The notes beneath the pieces are model-generated. The model was not told the origin of the DNA, made no database searches, and saw only the letters and a list, made by a program, of their open reading frames with translations. From positions 62,001-126,000 of the forward strand of contig NZ_DLHL01000015.1 in NCBI RefSeq assembly GCF_002483225.1: a DNA stretch of 64,000 nt, in the 5' to 3' direction. This stretch comes from Gemmatimonas sp. UBA7669 (lineage in GTDB: Bacteria > Gemmatimonadota > Gemmatimonadetes > Gemmatimonadales > Gemmatimonadaceae). This document shows, in pieces, positions 32,716 to 42,863 of this stretch. The position numbers were made by a program, and so were the translations under genes. Each line of letters begins with the position of its first letter. Within the stretch, counting starts at the first letter, position 1.

Positions 32716-33840
32716 TCAGCCGGCCAGCTGCAGCAGGCGACGGAGTGTACGGGCAATATCGCGCGCCGCGGTAGGCCGCGCCCGCGCCTGTGCGGATTCA
32801 CGCATGCGCGCGAGAAGCGTGGTGTCCTGCTGCCACAACGCGATCTGCGCGGACAGCGCGTCGACGCTCAAGTCGGATTGCCGCAGCATCACACCGGCAC
32901 CCGCCGCTGCAGTCGCCCTCGCGTTGAACGTTTGGTGATCCTGCGCGGCCGTTGGCAGCGGCACCAGCAGCATTGGCAGTCCCCAGGCGCAGAGTTCTGC
33001 AATAGACATGGCGCCCGCGCGCCCCAAGGCCACATCGGCGGCCGCATAGGCCTGTGCAATGGGCGCCAGATACGGACGCACCTTCACCGCCTCCGACTCG
33101 CGATGCAGATACGCCGCCGCCTGCGCTCGACCAGTGGACCAGATGAGCGCAACGCCGCGCGGCAGACCGCGCGCGATCCATTGATCGACGACTTCGTTGA
33201 TGGCCCGTGCGCCCTGACTGCCGCCCATGACGAGCACGACAAACGCCTCGTCCGGCAGTCCCCATTCGGCACGCGCCGCAGCACGCGCGAGCGCACGCGC
33301 CTCATGGTTGGCGGGCGGTTCGTCGATGGGGCAGCCCAGTGGATAGACGGCACCCGGCGCCGCGGCCGTGAGCTGCGCTGACGCCTCGGGAAAGCCGAGA
33401 AACACACCCTGAGCGCCTCGCGCAAACACCCGCGTGGTGAGGCCGGGATGACTGTCCGGCTCGTGCAGAAAGGTGGGAATGCCCCGCGCGCGGGCCCAGG
33501 CCAGCGCCACACCCGCAGCATATCCACCGGTTCCCACCACGGCCGCCGGCCGATCGTTGCGCGTGAGCTGCGTAAGGGCGCGCCAGGCCTGCACGCCACC
33601 CAGCACCGTGCGCCAGTTGTTCCACGGCTGCTTGCGATAAAGCGGATGCAGCGGCAGCAGCTGATGCGGGAACTCCGTGGTGGGCAGCACGTCGCGCTCG
33701 ATGCCGCGCTGTGCGCCAATGAAGAACGGGCGCACACCAGGCGCCTCACGCACGAGCGCGCGGGCAATGGCCAGACCGGGATAGAGATGCCCGCCCGTTC
33801 CACCACCCGCGAACAGCACCAGTGGACCCGCCGCGCTCAC
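32716..33840 (-). CDS. murG: Lipid II synthase MurG
   Basis: A 374-residue GT28-family glycosyltransferase making lipid II from lipid I and UDP-GlcNAc at the inner-membrane face. The N-terminal loop is LFAGGGTGGHLYPGLAIARAL; the second glycine-rich loop is VMGGSQGARAINE; the C-terminal UDP-GlcNAc site includes LGRAGAMSIAELCAWGLP. GTG start at 33840 overlaps the ftsW stop as GTGA, so translation is coupled. Confidence 0.95.
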   Translation of the reverse strand: MSAAGPLVLFAGGGTGGHLYPGLAIARALVREAPGVRPFFIGAQRGIERDVLPTTEFPHQLLPLHPLYRKQPWNNWRTVLGGVQAWRALTQLTRNDRPAAVVGTGGYAAGVALAWARARGIPTFLHEPDSHPGLTTRVFARGAQGVFLGFPEASAQLTAAAPGAVYPLGCPIDEPPANHEARALARAAARAEWGLPDEAFVVLVMGGSQGARAINEVVDQWIARGLPRGVALIWSTGRAQAAAYLHRESEAVKVRPYLAPIAQAYAAADVALGRAGAMSIAELCAWGLPMLLVPLPTAAQDHQTFNARATAAAGAGVMLRQSDLSVDALSAQIALWQQDTTLLARMRESAQARARPTAARDIARTLRRLLQLAG

Positions 33841-35081
33841 GCGCCACCGGGAGTGAGGGGGTCCGTGGCCGTCACCCCGTATACGCGCTCACGTTGGCTG
33901 CCGATGTTGACCAGAATGCCCGTCATGGCCAGGGTGAGCAGCAGATTGGAACGCCCGTACGACACGAACGGCAAGGTGAGACCGGTGTTGGGCAACAGCC
34001 GAATCACCACCCCCAGATGCACGAAGGCCGTGAACACCGTGGTGAAGGTGAGGCCAATGGCCACCAGCGCAAGAAACGGACTCCGCGCCTGCCGTGCGAT
34101 GCGAAAGCCCAGCCAGCCATAAAGTGCAAAGGCCACGGTGACGCCGGCGAGTCCCACAAAGCCCAGCTCCTCACCCACGATGGAGCCGATGAAGTCGTTG
34201 AAGGCCAGCGGCAGCCACCCGCGTTGCTGATTGCCCTGACTGAAGCCCACACCCAGCAGGCCGCCCGATCCCACCGCCACAAGCGACTGATACTGCTGGT
34301 CGCGCGGATTGTCGGGCGGTGCCTCGGTGCTCTGCCCCACCGCGAGGTAGGTCTGCACACGATTGCGGATGTAGGGATTTCGTGCGGCCTCCACGCCAAT
34401 GAGCATGAGACCCACCACACCAAACAGCATGAAGTGTGCGAGACGCGCGCCACCGACAAACAGCAGCACGGCCATGAGCACGCAGTACGTGATGGCCACA
34501 CTGATGTCGGGTTCGAGCAAGGCAAGCACCACCAGTGCACCGATGACCACGACAAAGGGCATGATGCCCTTGCCCAGTTCGCGCACGCGCTCGCCTTTCT
34601 TCACGAGCAGCATGGGTGTCCAGATGAGCACCGCAAACTTGGCAAACTCCGAGGGTTGCAGTGAGCCACCCAACAGGTAACGACGCGAGCCACCGATGTT
34701 GCCGCGATTCATGCCCGGCAGAAACACCGCGGCCATGAGGATCAGCGACACAATCATGATGGGCCAGGCCAGCGCCTTGAATCGCTCGGCATCGACCTTG
34801 GCCAGTACCACAAAGGCAATCGCGCCGAGCGCCACGCCCACGGCCTGCCGCAGGACGTAGTAGTGTCCGGCGCGGTTCTCCGAAACCGCCTGCAGCGCCG
34901 ACGCGCTGTAGAGCACCGCCAAGCCCACCGCCACCAGCGCCGCCGTCACCAGTACGAGCGCGCGCGCTTCGAGGGACATGCGCCAGCGCTCGCGTGTGCC
35001 CGCGAGGTTCTGGCCGCGGGTGTGTGTTGCAGGACCGGATGAAGCCACCGGCGCCGGCATGCTGGCCGTGAAATCGGTCAT
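33837..35081 (-). CDS. ftsW: Septal SEDS glycosyltransferase FtsW
   Basis: A 414-residue SEDS-family polymerase with about ten transmembrane helices, working with FtsI at the septum. The first helix segment ends GLAVLYSASA; further family signatures are GSRRYLLGGSLQPSEFAKFAV and the extracellular loop ahead of GSIVGEELGFVG. A polar N-terminal tail of about 40 residues precedes helix 1. Start MTDFTASMP overlaps the murD stop as ATGA; a longer frame upstream would enter murD. Placement between murD and murG is classical and favours FtsW over RodA. Confidence 0.94.
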   Translation of the reverse strand: MTDFTASMPAPVASSGPATHTRGQNLAGTRERWRMSLEARALVLVTAALVAVGLAVLYSASALQAVSENRAGHYYVLRQAVGVALGAIAFVVLAKVDAERFKALAWPIMIVSLILMAAVFLPGMNRGNIGGSRRYLLGGSLQPSEFAKFAVLIWTPMLLVKKGERVRELGKGIMPFVVVIGALVVLALLEPDISVAITYCVLMAVLLFVGGARLAHFMLFGVVGLMLIGVEAARNPYIRNRVQTYLAVGQSTEAPPDNPRDQQYQSLVAVGSGGLLGVGFSQGNQQRGWLPLAFNDFIGSIVGEELGFVGLAGVTVAFALYGWLGFRIARQARSPFLALVAIGLTFTTVFTAFVHLGVVIRLLPNTGLTLPFVSYGRSNLLLTLAMTGILVNIGSQRERVYGVTATDPLTPGGA

Positions 35082-36535
35082 GCCATCTCCTGCGCCAACT
35101 CCGCAAAGCGACGTCCACGTTCCTCGTAGTTGCGGAACATGTCGAAGCTCGAGCACGCTGGTGAAAGCAGGATCACGTCACCGGGCTGGGCCAACGCGCG
35201 CGCCTGCGCCACCACCTCGTGGAAGCTGGCATCGCGCAGATCGGCGAAGGTCACCGCTGGCGCCTGTTCGCGCAGCGCATGCTCGAGGTCGGCGGCAATG
35301 ATTGGCGCCGCCTCACCGTAGGCCAGCACCGCGCGCGCATGCTGCGCCAGCGCCGGCAGCAACGCGGTGTAGGGTTCGCCCTTGTGTCGCCCTCCCAGCA
35401 GCAGCACCGTGGGACGCGTCATGCCCTGGATCGCCACAAGGGCCGAGGCCACATTGGTGGCCTTGGAGTCGTTGAGCCAACGCACACCATGCGCCTCGCC
35501 GACCGGCTCCAACCGATGCGACAACGGCCTGAAGGCCATGAGGGCGGCGGCCAGTTGCTGACGCGCCTGCGGCGTCTGATGCGCGGGGCTGGCCAGCATG
35601 ACCGCGAGCAGCGCCGCCAATGCATTGGCCACGTTGTGATCGCCGTCGAGCGCGAGTGACTGGCGCGACATGAGAGGAGCGCCCAGCACCTGCAACTGAT
35701 CGGTTTCGCGATCATACCAGGCCTCCACGTCGCGGCGCCGTACCGAAAAGCGCGCCCACTGCCCGGGAATGCCCTCCACCATCGCGTCCACGTCCGCGTT
35801 GTCGGCGGTGGTGACCCAGCGCGAGGCCGACGTGGCATTGGCAAAGAGCCGCTTCTTGTCGGCGTAGTAGTCGGCCACGCTCGCGTAGCGGTCGAGATGA
35901 TCAGGGCTGAGCGTGGTGAGCACGCCGACATTGGGCTGCACACCCGGGGTGTCGGCCAGCTGAAACGAGGACAGTTCGAGCGCCGCCCACCTGGGTGCCG
36001 GCTCCTGGAGCGGCAAGTCGGAGACCGGCGTGCCGATGTTGCCCACGTCGACGGCGTCATGGCCCAACGCCCGCAGCAGCGCGCCAATCATGGCCGTGGT
36101 GGTGGTCTTGCCGTTGGTGCCCGTGACGGCGATGTACTGCAGCGCCGGCGAGAGACGGAGCGCGATCTCCACCTCACTCACAATGGGCACACCCGCCGCC
36201 CGCGCCGCTTCGAGCGGCGGGGCTGACGGCGGCACGCCGGGACTCACCACCACGCAGGACGCGCGGGCTATGCGCGCGAGATCATGCGTCCCCACGTCGA
36301 CCGCGGCCCCTTCCCGGCCCAGGCGGCCGGCGGCTTCCTGCGTGGCAGACGTGATGCTCTTGTCCGACGCATACACCGCGACCTGCGCGCGTCGCAGCAA
36401 GCGCGCCACCGCCTCCCCACTTCGTCCAAGGCCGATGACGGCGAACTCGCCCTCACGCATCACCAACAGACGCGCGACGTGTGAGGCGAGGGCCGCCGCA
36501 GTCCAATTCGCTGGCGCGTTGGGGGATGGAGTCAT
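35078..36535 (-). CDS. murD: UDP-MurNAc-L-Ala-D-Glu ligase
   Basis: A 485-residue Mur ligase adding D-glutamate. The N-terminal domain has FAVIGLGRSGEAVARLL; the ATP loop is AVTGTNGKTTTTAMIG; ELSSFQLADTP and DHLDRYAS follow, then VRWLNDSKATN, typical of MurD. ATG 36535 and GTG 36541 are both possible starts; I prefer the ATG. The mraY stop lies directly upstream and the gene overlaps ftsW by 4 bases. Confidence 0.94.
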   Translation of the reverse strand: MTPSPNAPANWTAAALASHVARLLVMREGEFAVIGLGRSGEAVARLLRRAQVAVYASDKSITSATQEAAGRLGREGAAVDVGTHDLARIARASCVVVSPGVPPSAPPLEAARAAGVPIVSEVEIALRLSPALQYIAVTGTNGKTTTTAMIGALLRALGHDAVDVGNIGTPVSDLPLQEPAPRWAALELSSFQLADTPGVQPNVGVLTTLSPDHLDRYASVADYYADKKRLFANATSASRWVTTADNADVDAMVEGIPGQWARFSVRRRDVEAWYDRETDQLQVLGAPLMSRQSLALDGDHNVANALAALLAVMLASPAHQTPQARQQLAAALMAFRPLSHRLEPVGEAHGVRWLNDSKATNVASALVAIQGMTRPTVLLLGGRHKGEPYTALLPALAQHARAVLAYGEAAPIIAADLEHALREQAPAVTFADLRDASFHEVVAQARALAQPGDVILLSPACSSFDMFRNYEERGRRFAELAQEMA

Positions 36536-36541
36536 GACCAC

Positions 36542-37684
36542 TCAGCGCAGCTTGAGGGTGCTCAGCGCCAGTATGGCGCAGAGAATACCAAGGATCCAGA
36601 ACCGCACCACCACCTGCGTTTCCGGCCAACCCAGCAGCTCGAAGTGATGATGCAGGGGCGCGCGTCGGAAGACACGATTGGCCTTCGCATACTCTTCGCC
36701 GTAGCGACGTTTGCGGTACTTGAATACCGAGCGCTGCAGAATGACCGACACCGTTTCCGCGAAGAACACCGCGCCCACGAACAGCAGCAGGAACTCGCTC
36801 TTGAGCAGCAGGGCAATGGCGCCCACGGCGCCGCCGAGCGCCAGCGACCCGGTGTCACCCATGAAGACCTGCGCCGGATGCGCGTTGAACCACAGGAACC
36901 CGATGCAGGCGCCGACCACCGCCGCGCAGAACACGGTGAGCTCACCGGAGCCCAGCAGGTAGAACACCTGCAGATAGGCACTCGTGTCCTTGCGGCCCAG
37001 CACGTACGCAAAGAGGCCCAGCGTGGTCACGGCGATGGCCACCAAACCCGACGACAGCCCGTCGAGCCCGTCGGTGAGGTTCACGGCGTTGCTGACACCC
37101 GTGAGAATGAACGTGACCCAGGGGATGTAGAGCCAGGCCAGCGAGGCGGTGACCGGCACCAGCAGCACGTACTTGAAGAACGGGAGCGTGGTGCTGGCCC
37201 CGGGCAGCGTGGAAATGGGAAAGAGCAGCAGGTAGGTACCGAGTCCGAGGCCGCAGATCACCTGACCGGCCAGCTTGTAGCGCTCGACGAGTCCACGATT
37301 CTTTTCGCCGCGCCGCTTCTGCTGCAGCTTGAGGTAGTCATCGAGGAACCCGATGCCACCCATCCAGGCCGTGACGAACATGGCCAGCATCACATACCGA
37401 TTGGACAGCCTTGCCCACAGCAGCACCGGAATGAAGGTGGCCGCAAGAATGATGAGCCCCCCCATCGTGGGCGTGGTACCCTTGCCCGCATGGGTGTCCG
37501 GCGTGCCTTCGCGCACCACCTGATGCACAGCCATGGCGCGCAACCGGCGAATGATGGCCGGCCCGAGCACAAAGCTCACCAGCAACGCCGTGACGAAGGC
37601 GGCACCGGCACGAAAGGTGATGTAGTTGAGCAGGCGGAGTTCACTGAACTCACGCGCCCAAGGCAGCAGAAGGGCGTAAAGCAC
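36542..37684 (-). CDS. mraY: Phospho-MurNAc-pentapeptide transferase MraY
   Basis: A 380-residue polytopic enzyme making lipid I from UDP-MurNAc-pentapeptide and undecaprenyl phosphate. Family motifs: TPTMGGLIIL, GFLDDYLKL with the acidic pair, VNLTDGLDGLSSGL, FMGDTGSLALGG and the LHHHFE loop near the C-terminus. About ten transmembrane helices span it. The start is GTG at 37684; murF ends 15 bases upstream. Confidence 0.96.
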   Translation of the reverse strand: MLYALLLPWAREFSELRLLNYITFRAGAAFVTALLVSFVLGPAIIRRLRAMAVHQVVREGTPDTHAGKGTTPTMGGLIILAATFIPVLLWARLSNRYVMLAMFVTAWMGGIGFLDDYLKLQQKRRGEKNRGLVERYKLAGQVICGLGLGTYLLLFPISTLPGASTTLPFFKYVLLVPVTASLAWLYIPWVTFILTGVSNAVNLTDGLDGLSSGLVAIAVTTLGLFAYVLGRKDTSAYLQVFYLLGSGELTVFCAAVVGACIGFLWFNAHPAQVFMGDTGSLALGGAVGAIALLLKSEFLLLFVGAVFFAETVSVILQRSVFKYRKRRYGEEYAKANRVFRRAPLHHHFELLGWPETQVVVRFWILGILCAILALSTLKLR

Positions 37685-37699
37685 GGCGTGGGACGAGGG

Positions 37700-39151
37700 T
37701 CAGGAATTCGGGGAGGATGATGCGGTGGCGTGAGCATCTGCGTGAGCAGATGCGAAGGCCACGAGACGCGGAACGAGTTGTTCGAGACGCATGCCGCGCG
37801 AGGCCTTGAGCAGCACCAGCGACTTGGGCGAGAGACGTGCTTCGAGCAACGGCCAAAGCGCCTCGAGCGTATCGGCTGCCACCACGCGCGGGTCCTGCGG
37901 CGCGACGCGCGTAAAGGCGTCGGCAAACTCTCCGACCGCCGCAATAAGCTCGGCGCGGGTAGCCAGCGCTTCGCGCGCCACGGCCTCATGCTGCGCCGCG
38001 CTTTGCGCACCCAGTTCGCGCATGCTGCCCAGCACGGCCACGCGCTGCGCCTCGGTGGGCACCTCGTGCAGCAATTGCAGCGCTGCCCGCATGCTGGCCG
38101 GGTTGGCGTTGTAGGCGTCATTGAGCAGCGTGAGCGGACCGTGCTGCTCCCAGACGCCACGCATGGACGGCACCGGCATGTTGGCCAGTCCCGTGGCCGC
38201 ATCAGCCAATGACACCGCACAGGCCTGCGCCACGGCCAGCGCCAGCATGGCATTGCCTGCCTGATGCGCGCCGCGCAGCGGCAGTGTCATGTCCTCGCCA
38301 CCAAATCGCAGCTGAACCCGGCCCTGCGCGTCGAGCGACCAGGTCTCGGGCACCACATCGGCGTCAGTCAGGCCGGCGGTGATGACCGCCTGCGCCCGCG
38401 AGCGGGCCAGGGCCACCGCGTCGGGTGACGACGACGTGACGACAGCGAGCGTGACGCCATGAAAGACCTCGCACTCTTCGCGCAGTACACCGGCGAGATC
38501 GCCGAGTCCTTCGAGATGCTCCTCGCCGATACTCGTGAGCACGGCGACATCGGGTGCGGCGATGGCCCGCAGCATGGCCACTTCGCCAGGCGTGTTGGTA
38601 CCCAGCTCCACCACGGCCAACTCCGCATCACTGGGCATGGCCAGCAGAGTGAGCGGTACGCCCACCCGGTTGTTGAGATTGCCGGCCGTGGCATGCACCT
38701 GATAGCTGCGGCTCAGCGCCGCGCGCAGCAGTTCCTTGGTACTCGTCTTGCCGTTGGAGCCGGCCACCGCGATGACACTGCGGCCCCAGGCCTTCCGCCA
38801 GGCATGGGCCAGTTGGCCGAGCGCCACCAGCGTATCGGGCACCACATAGGTGGGAACCCCGAGACCGGCGGCGCGCATGGCATCGCTTACCACAAACGCC
38901 GCCGCGCCGGCGTCGCGTGCAGTGGCCAGAAAATCGTGCGCATCGAACTGCTCGCCGCGCAGGGCCACGAACACGTCACCGCGCGCAATGCGCCGCGTGT
39001 CAGTGCTGATGCCCGCCAGCGGCTGCGGCATGGACGGACCAGTGCCAAGAGCCTGCGCCACCCGCTCGAACGTCCAATAGGGATGCGCGAATTCAGGCGT
39101 GACCGCCGGCACGGCGGCATACTCGGTACCCGAGGTAAAAACCGGACTCAC
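37700..39151 (-). CDS. murF: UDP-MurNAc-tripeptide D-Ala-D-Ala ligase
   Basis: A 483-residue Mur ligase joining D-Ala-D-Ala to the stem peptide. The N-terminal domain contains GISTDTRRIARGDVFVALRGEQFDAHDF; the ATP loop is AVAGSNGKTSTKELL; LLNDAYNANPASM is the MurF C-terminal-domain signature. GTG start at 39151 overlaps the murE stop as GTGA. The last 20 or so residues are a low-complexity Ala/His/Ser tail. The matching D-Ala ligase (ddl) is not in the window. Confidence 0.95.
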   Translation of the reverse strand: MSPVFTSGTEYAAVPAVTPEFAHPYWTFERVAQALGTGPSMPQPLAGISTDTRRIARGDVFVALRGEQFDAHDFLATARDAGAAAFVVSDAMRAAGLGVPTYVVPDTLVALGQLAHAWRKAWGRSVIAVAGSNGKTSTKELLRAALSRSYQVHATAGNLNNRVGVPLTLLAMPSDAELAVVELGTNTPGEVAMLRAIAAPDVAVLTSIGEEHLEGLGDLAGVLREECEVFHGVTLAVVTSSSPDAVALARSRAQAVITAGLTDADVVPETWSLDAQGRVQLRFGGEDMTLPLRGAHQAGNAMLALAVAQACAVSLADAATGLANMPVPSMRGVWEQHGPLTLLNDAYNANPASMRAALQLLHEVPTEAQRVAVLGSMRELGAQSAAQHEAVAREALATRAELIAAVGEFADAFTRVAPQDPRVVAADTLEALWPLLEARLSPKSLVLLKASRGMRLEQLVPRLVAFASAHADAHATASSSPNS

Positions 39152-40701
39152 GACAACCCCATGCTGGTGGCCAACTCCCTCACGATGACCTGTTCATCGA
39201 AGGGATACGACGTGGTGCCGCGAATCTGGTAGGTCTCGTGCCCCTTGCCAGCCAGCACCACCACATCCTCGGGCTGCGCCATGCGCAGCGCTTCGGCAAT
39301 GGCCTCGCGACGATCCACAATGCGCGTGTATCGACCCGCCGTCATGCCCGCGACAATGTCGTCGAGGATGCGATCGGGATCTTCGGTGCGTGGATTGTCG
39401 CTGGTGACGATGGTCACGTCGGCCAACTGTTCGGCAATGCGGCCCATCTCCGGGCGCTTGCCGCGATCGCGGTCACCACCGCAGCCGAAGAGCACGATGA
39501 GGCGACCGGGTGGGGCATCGGGCACGCGCGTGAACGGCCGCACCGCCTGCAGTGCGCGCTCGAGCGCGTCGGGCGTATGCGCGTAGTCGCGCAGCACCGT
39601 GGGCTGTGTGCGCAGGATCTCGAGTCGACCCGGCACCTGCGGCACGGTGGCCAGGCGCGCGGCCACGTCAGCGGCCGAGATCCCCAAGCCAATGGCCGCC
39701 GCCGCCGCTGCGAGCGCGTTGGCCACGTTGAAGTCACCAATGAGTGGCAGCGTGACCCTATGCGCGCCGCTCCGGGTCACCAGCAGGAACTGACTGCCGC
39801 TCGTGCCGAACTGCACATCGCGCGCCGCCACATCGAGCGCCGGCTCGGCGGTGCCCGGCGCGGCCGCGCCAAACATCAGCGTGCGCGGCGCATGGTGCAC
39901 CCCGCGCCAGGCCGGATCGTCGGCGTTGAACACGGCCACGCCATCACGCGCGAGCAGGCCCACGAGGCGCAGCTTGGCTGCACGATAGGCGTCCATGCTG
40001 CCGTGATAATCGAGATGATCACGCGTGAGGTTGGTGAACACCGCCGCCGCAAAACTGAGCCCTTCCACGCGACGCTGATCGAGCGCATGGGAGCTGGTTT
40101 CCATGGCCACGGCCCGCACGCCGTCGTCCACGAGACGACGCAACAGACGCTGCAACTCCACGGGGCCCGGCGTCGTGAGCCCACCACCGCCCGGCAAGGC
40201 CACACCACGACTGCCCACCAGCACACCCAGTGTGCCGATGGACGCCGCCGGATGATCGGGCCCATCAAGCAGATGACGCAGCAATCCTACGGTGGTGGTT
40301 TTGCCGTTGGTACCGGTGACGCCAACCAGCGTCAGCGAACGCGCCGGCCATCGGTGAAAGGCCGCTGCAGCAATGGCGGCCGCGCGACGTCCGTCGCGCA
40401 CGGGCACGACCGGCACGCTGACGTGCCGCGCGGCCTCCACATCCTCCACGATGAGCAGCGAGGCCCCGGCCTGCACGGCCGCATCAATCCAGGCGTGGCC
40501 GTCCTGCGTGGCACCGCGAATGGCCAGAAAGGCGCAGCCGGGTGTCACGCGCCGACTGTCGTCGACCAGATCGGTGATGTGCGCGGGCCACGCGTGTCCA
40601 TCGATGGCGCCCGACACCAACAGGCCGGCATCACGTAGCGCATCGACAACCACTGGTACCGCAACGGGCGAACCGGATTCCGCAGAACGCGTGTCACTCA
40701 C
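39148..40701 (-). CDS. murE: UDP-MurNAc-L-Ala-D-Glu meso-DAP ligase
   Basis: A 517-residue Mur ligase adding the third residue of the stem peptide. ATP loop GVTGTNGKTTTVGLL, METSSHALDQRRV, DHLDYHGSMDAY and VLRDYAHTPDALE are present. The motif DNPRTEDP contains the DNPR sequence associated with meso-diaminopimelate rather than lysine specificity, so the wall is predicted to be DAP-type. GTG start at 40701 overlaps the ftsI stop as GTGA, and the stop overlaps murF. Confidence 0.95.
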   Translation of the reverse strand: MSDTRSAESGSPVAVPVVVDALRDAGLLVSGAIDGHAWPAHITDLVDDSRRVTPGCAFLAIRGATQDGHAWIDAAVQAGASLLIVEDVEAARHVSVPVVPVRDGRRAAAIAAAAFHRWPARSLTLVGVTGTNGKTTTVGLLRHLLDGPDHPAASIGTLGVLVGSRGVALPGGGGLTTPGPVELQRLLRRLVDDGVRAVAMETSSHALDQRRVEGLSFAAAVFTNLTRDHLDYHGSMDAYRAAKLRLVGLLARDGVAVFNADDPAWRGVHHAPRTLMFGAAAPGTAEPALDVAARDVQFGTSGSQFLLVTRSGAHRVTLPLIGDFNVANALAAAAAAIGLGISAADVAARLATVPQVPGRLEILRTQPTVLRDYAHTPDALERALQAVRPFTRVPDAPPGRLIVLFGCGGDRDRGKRPEMGRIAEQLADVTIVTSDNPRTEDPDRILDDIVAGMTAGRYTRIVDRREAIAEALRMAQPEDVVVLAGKGHETYQIRGTTSYPFDEQVIVRELATSMGLS

Positions 40702-42863
40702 GGCTTGGGCACCTCGAGTTGCACAGTGGCGCCGCTCTGCAGCACCACGCCGGCCGCCGGTCGCGTGCGCACCACCGTGCCGTTGACGAGACTCACCTGA
40801 AAGCCCGCCTGATGCAGCGTGAGCGCCGCGCGCCGCGCATCGAGGCCGTACACCGACGGCACAGGACGCGGGTCGCGCACGGCTTCTCCGGTGTTGCGAC
40901 CACCGTCTGGGCCGCGAGCCGCCGATCGATGTGGCAGGTCCACGACCACCATGGCCGGGGCAGCCACCGGTTCCGGCGCGCGCGGCGCAGGGGCAAGCAG
41001 AGAATCGCGGCGCAGCGAATCGCGCAAGGCCACGCGCAATTGCTCCGGCGTGCGCGGCTTGGGCAGCGGCGCGGCAATGGGGCGCGCGATGGCCGCGAGC
41101 GCGTCGCCATCGAGCGAGGCGTCACGTGTGGCCAGCGCCGCCTGCAGAATGTCGTGCACCGCTTCACCGGCCACGACACCGCCGTAGTAAGTGCCCTTGG
41201 GGTCGATGAGTCGCGCCACGATCACGTACTGGGGATCTTCGGCGGGAAACATGCCGGCAAAGCTCGAGTTGTAGAGCCCCTGCTGGTAACCGCCCTGCAC
41301 CACACGGCGCGCCGTGCCGGACTTGCCACCCACATCAAAGCTGCCCATTTCCGCAGCCTGCGCCGTACCGCTGTCCACCACACTCTTGAGCATGCGGCGC
41401 ATGAGCGCGGCCGCGTCCTGGGTCAGCACGCGGCGCACCACCGTCCGCCGGTGCTGATACAGTGGTTCCCCGCTCCGCCGATGCACGGCGCGTACCAGCG
41501 TGGGCTGCAGCAGTTCGCCCCCATTGGCAATGGCCACATAGGCCAGCGCCACTTGCAGCGGTGTGGCGGATATGCCGTAGCCAATGGGAATGCGTGTGCG
41601 TGTGACTTCTTTCCACTCACGCGGCAGCGGCAGTACGCCACGCGATTCGCTGGGATAGCTCACACCGGTGTAACTGCCGAACCCGAAGTCGCGCAGAATC
41701 TGATACACATCGGCCGGTGGCAGACGCAGCGAAAGTTTAGCGGTGCCGATGTTGCTGGAGTGCTGCACGACTTGAAACACCGACATGCGTTCGGCCTTGT
41801 GCGTATCGGTGAGCTTGTAGCCACCGTAGCTCCAGAGGCCGTTGTCGGTTTCCACGACCTCCTCGGGTGTGGTGACGCCACGCTCAAGCAGCTTGGCCAG
41901 CACGAAGGGCTTGAGCACCGACCCGGGCTCGTAGGCCTCTACAATGGGCGTGCTGGTGTAGGCGGGTTTGCCGTCGCGCACACCGGCCAGCGCCAATACG
42001 GCGCCGTCGCGCGGGTCCACAATGACCACATCCCCGCCACTGGCCCCGGTGCGTTCGCGCGCGGCGGCCAACGCCTCCTCGGCAATTTCCTGCAGGCTCT
42101 GATTGATGGTCAGCGTGACAGTGTGCCCGGGCCGCGCTTCCACGCGCTGATACTCCGGCGACTCCAGACGTCCGCCCAAACCGTCGCGCACCACCGGCAT
42201 GTGGCCCGATTCGCCCCGCAACCACTCGTGCAGCTCGAGCTCGAGGCCACTGCGCGGCTCGCCCTCAAGATCCAGCACGCCCACCACGCCGCGCAGTCCG
42301 GCCGGTGTGGAATTGACGCGCGTCAGCACGGGCTTGATGGACACGCCGGGCAAGCCCTTGAGACGTTCCACGTCGGAGGGCGCAAAGCGATGGGGCAACT
42401 CCACCCACTTGCGCTTGCGATCAAGCGCGCGCTTCACCCACTCGTCACCCACTCGCAGATCGCGCAATCCCCGCCGCAACACACTGCGCGTATCGATCGT
42501 GTCCACCTTGCGCGCCGCCCCCGTCCCGGTTTTGCGCACCGCCGGCCGCAGATGGTGCGGCTCGATGACGAGCCGCATCTGTTCACGGGTTTCCACCAGT
42601 ACGGTGCCCGACGCGTCCACCAGCGTGCCGCGCAGCGGCTCGACGGTTTCGTCGCGCATGTGCTGGTCGGTGGCCTTGCCCGCCCAGAGGCCATGTTCAA
42701 TGACCTGGACCTGCGCCGCGCGCGCCACGATGCCCGCGCCAAACAGCACCAGACACAAGTGCACGAACGTGGAGCGCCCGCGACTCACCGTCACGAGTGG
42801 CTGATGCTCGGCCTCCGCGCGCGATTGCGCGGAGTGCAGAGGCGCGGAATGCGGATGCGTCAT
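40698..42863 (-). CDS. ftsI: Septal penicillin-binding protein FtsI, with PASTA domain
   Basis: A 721-residue class B transpeptidase. One transmembrane helix (about 33-52) anchors it. The pedestal domain covers about 60-250; the transpeptidase has SxxK in EPGSVLKPF, SxN in HSSN and KSGTA in place of the usual KTG triad. A Pro/Arg-rich linker (about 590-650) leads to one C-terminal PASTA domain (VPSVYGLDARRAALTLHQAG and on). A C-terminal PASTA is common in Gram-positive PBPs and in some Gram-negative phyla. It overlaps ftsL by 4 bases. Confidence 0.94.
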   Translation of the reverse strand: MTHPHSAPLHSAQSRAEAEHQPLVTVSRGRSTFVHLCLVLFGAGIVARAAQVQVIEHGLWAGKATDQHMRDETVEPLRGTLVDASGTVLVETREQMRLVIEPHHLRPAVRKTGTGAARKVDTIDTRSVLRRGLRDLRVGDEWVKRALDRKRKWVELPHRFAPSDVERLKGLPGVSIKPVLTRVNSTPAGLRGVVGVLDLEGEPRSGLELELHEWLRGESGHMPVVRDGLGGRLESPEYQRVEARPGHTVTLTINQSLQEIAEEALAAARERTGASGGDVVIVDPRDGAVLALAGVRDGKPAYTSTPIVEAYEPGSVLKPFVLAKLLERGVTTPEEVVETDNGLWSYGGYKLTDTHKAERMSVFQVVQHSSNIGTAKLSLRLPPADVYQILRDFGFGSYTGVSYPSESRGVLPLPREWKEVTRTRIPIGYGISATPLQVALAYVAIANGGELLQPTLVRAVHRRSGEPLYQHRRTVVRRVLTQDAAALMRRMLKSVVDSGTAQAAEMGSFDVGGKSGTARRVVQGGYQQGLYNSSFAGMFPAEDPQYVIVARLIDPKGTYYGGVVAGEAVHDILQAALATRDASLDGDALAAIARPIAAPLPKPRTPEQLRVALRDSLRRDSLLAPAPRAPEPVAAPAMVVVDLPHRSAARGPDGGRNTGEAVRDPRPVPSVYGLDARRAALTLHQAGFQVSLVNGTVVRTRPAAGVVLQSGATVQLEVPKP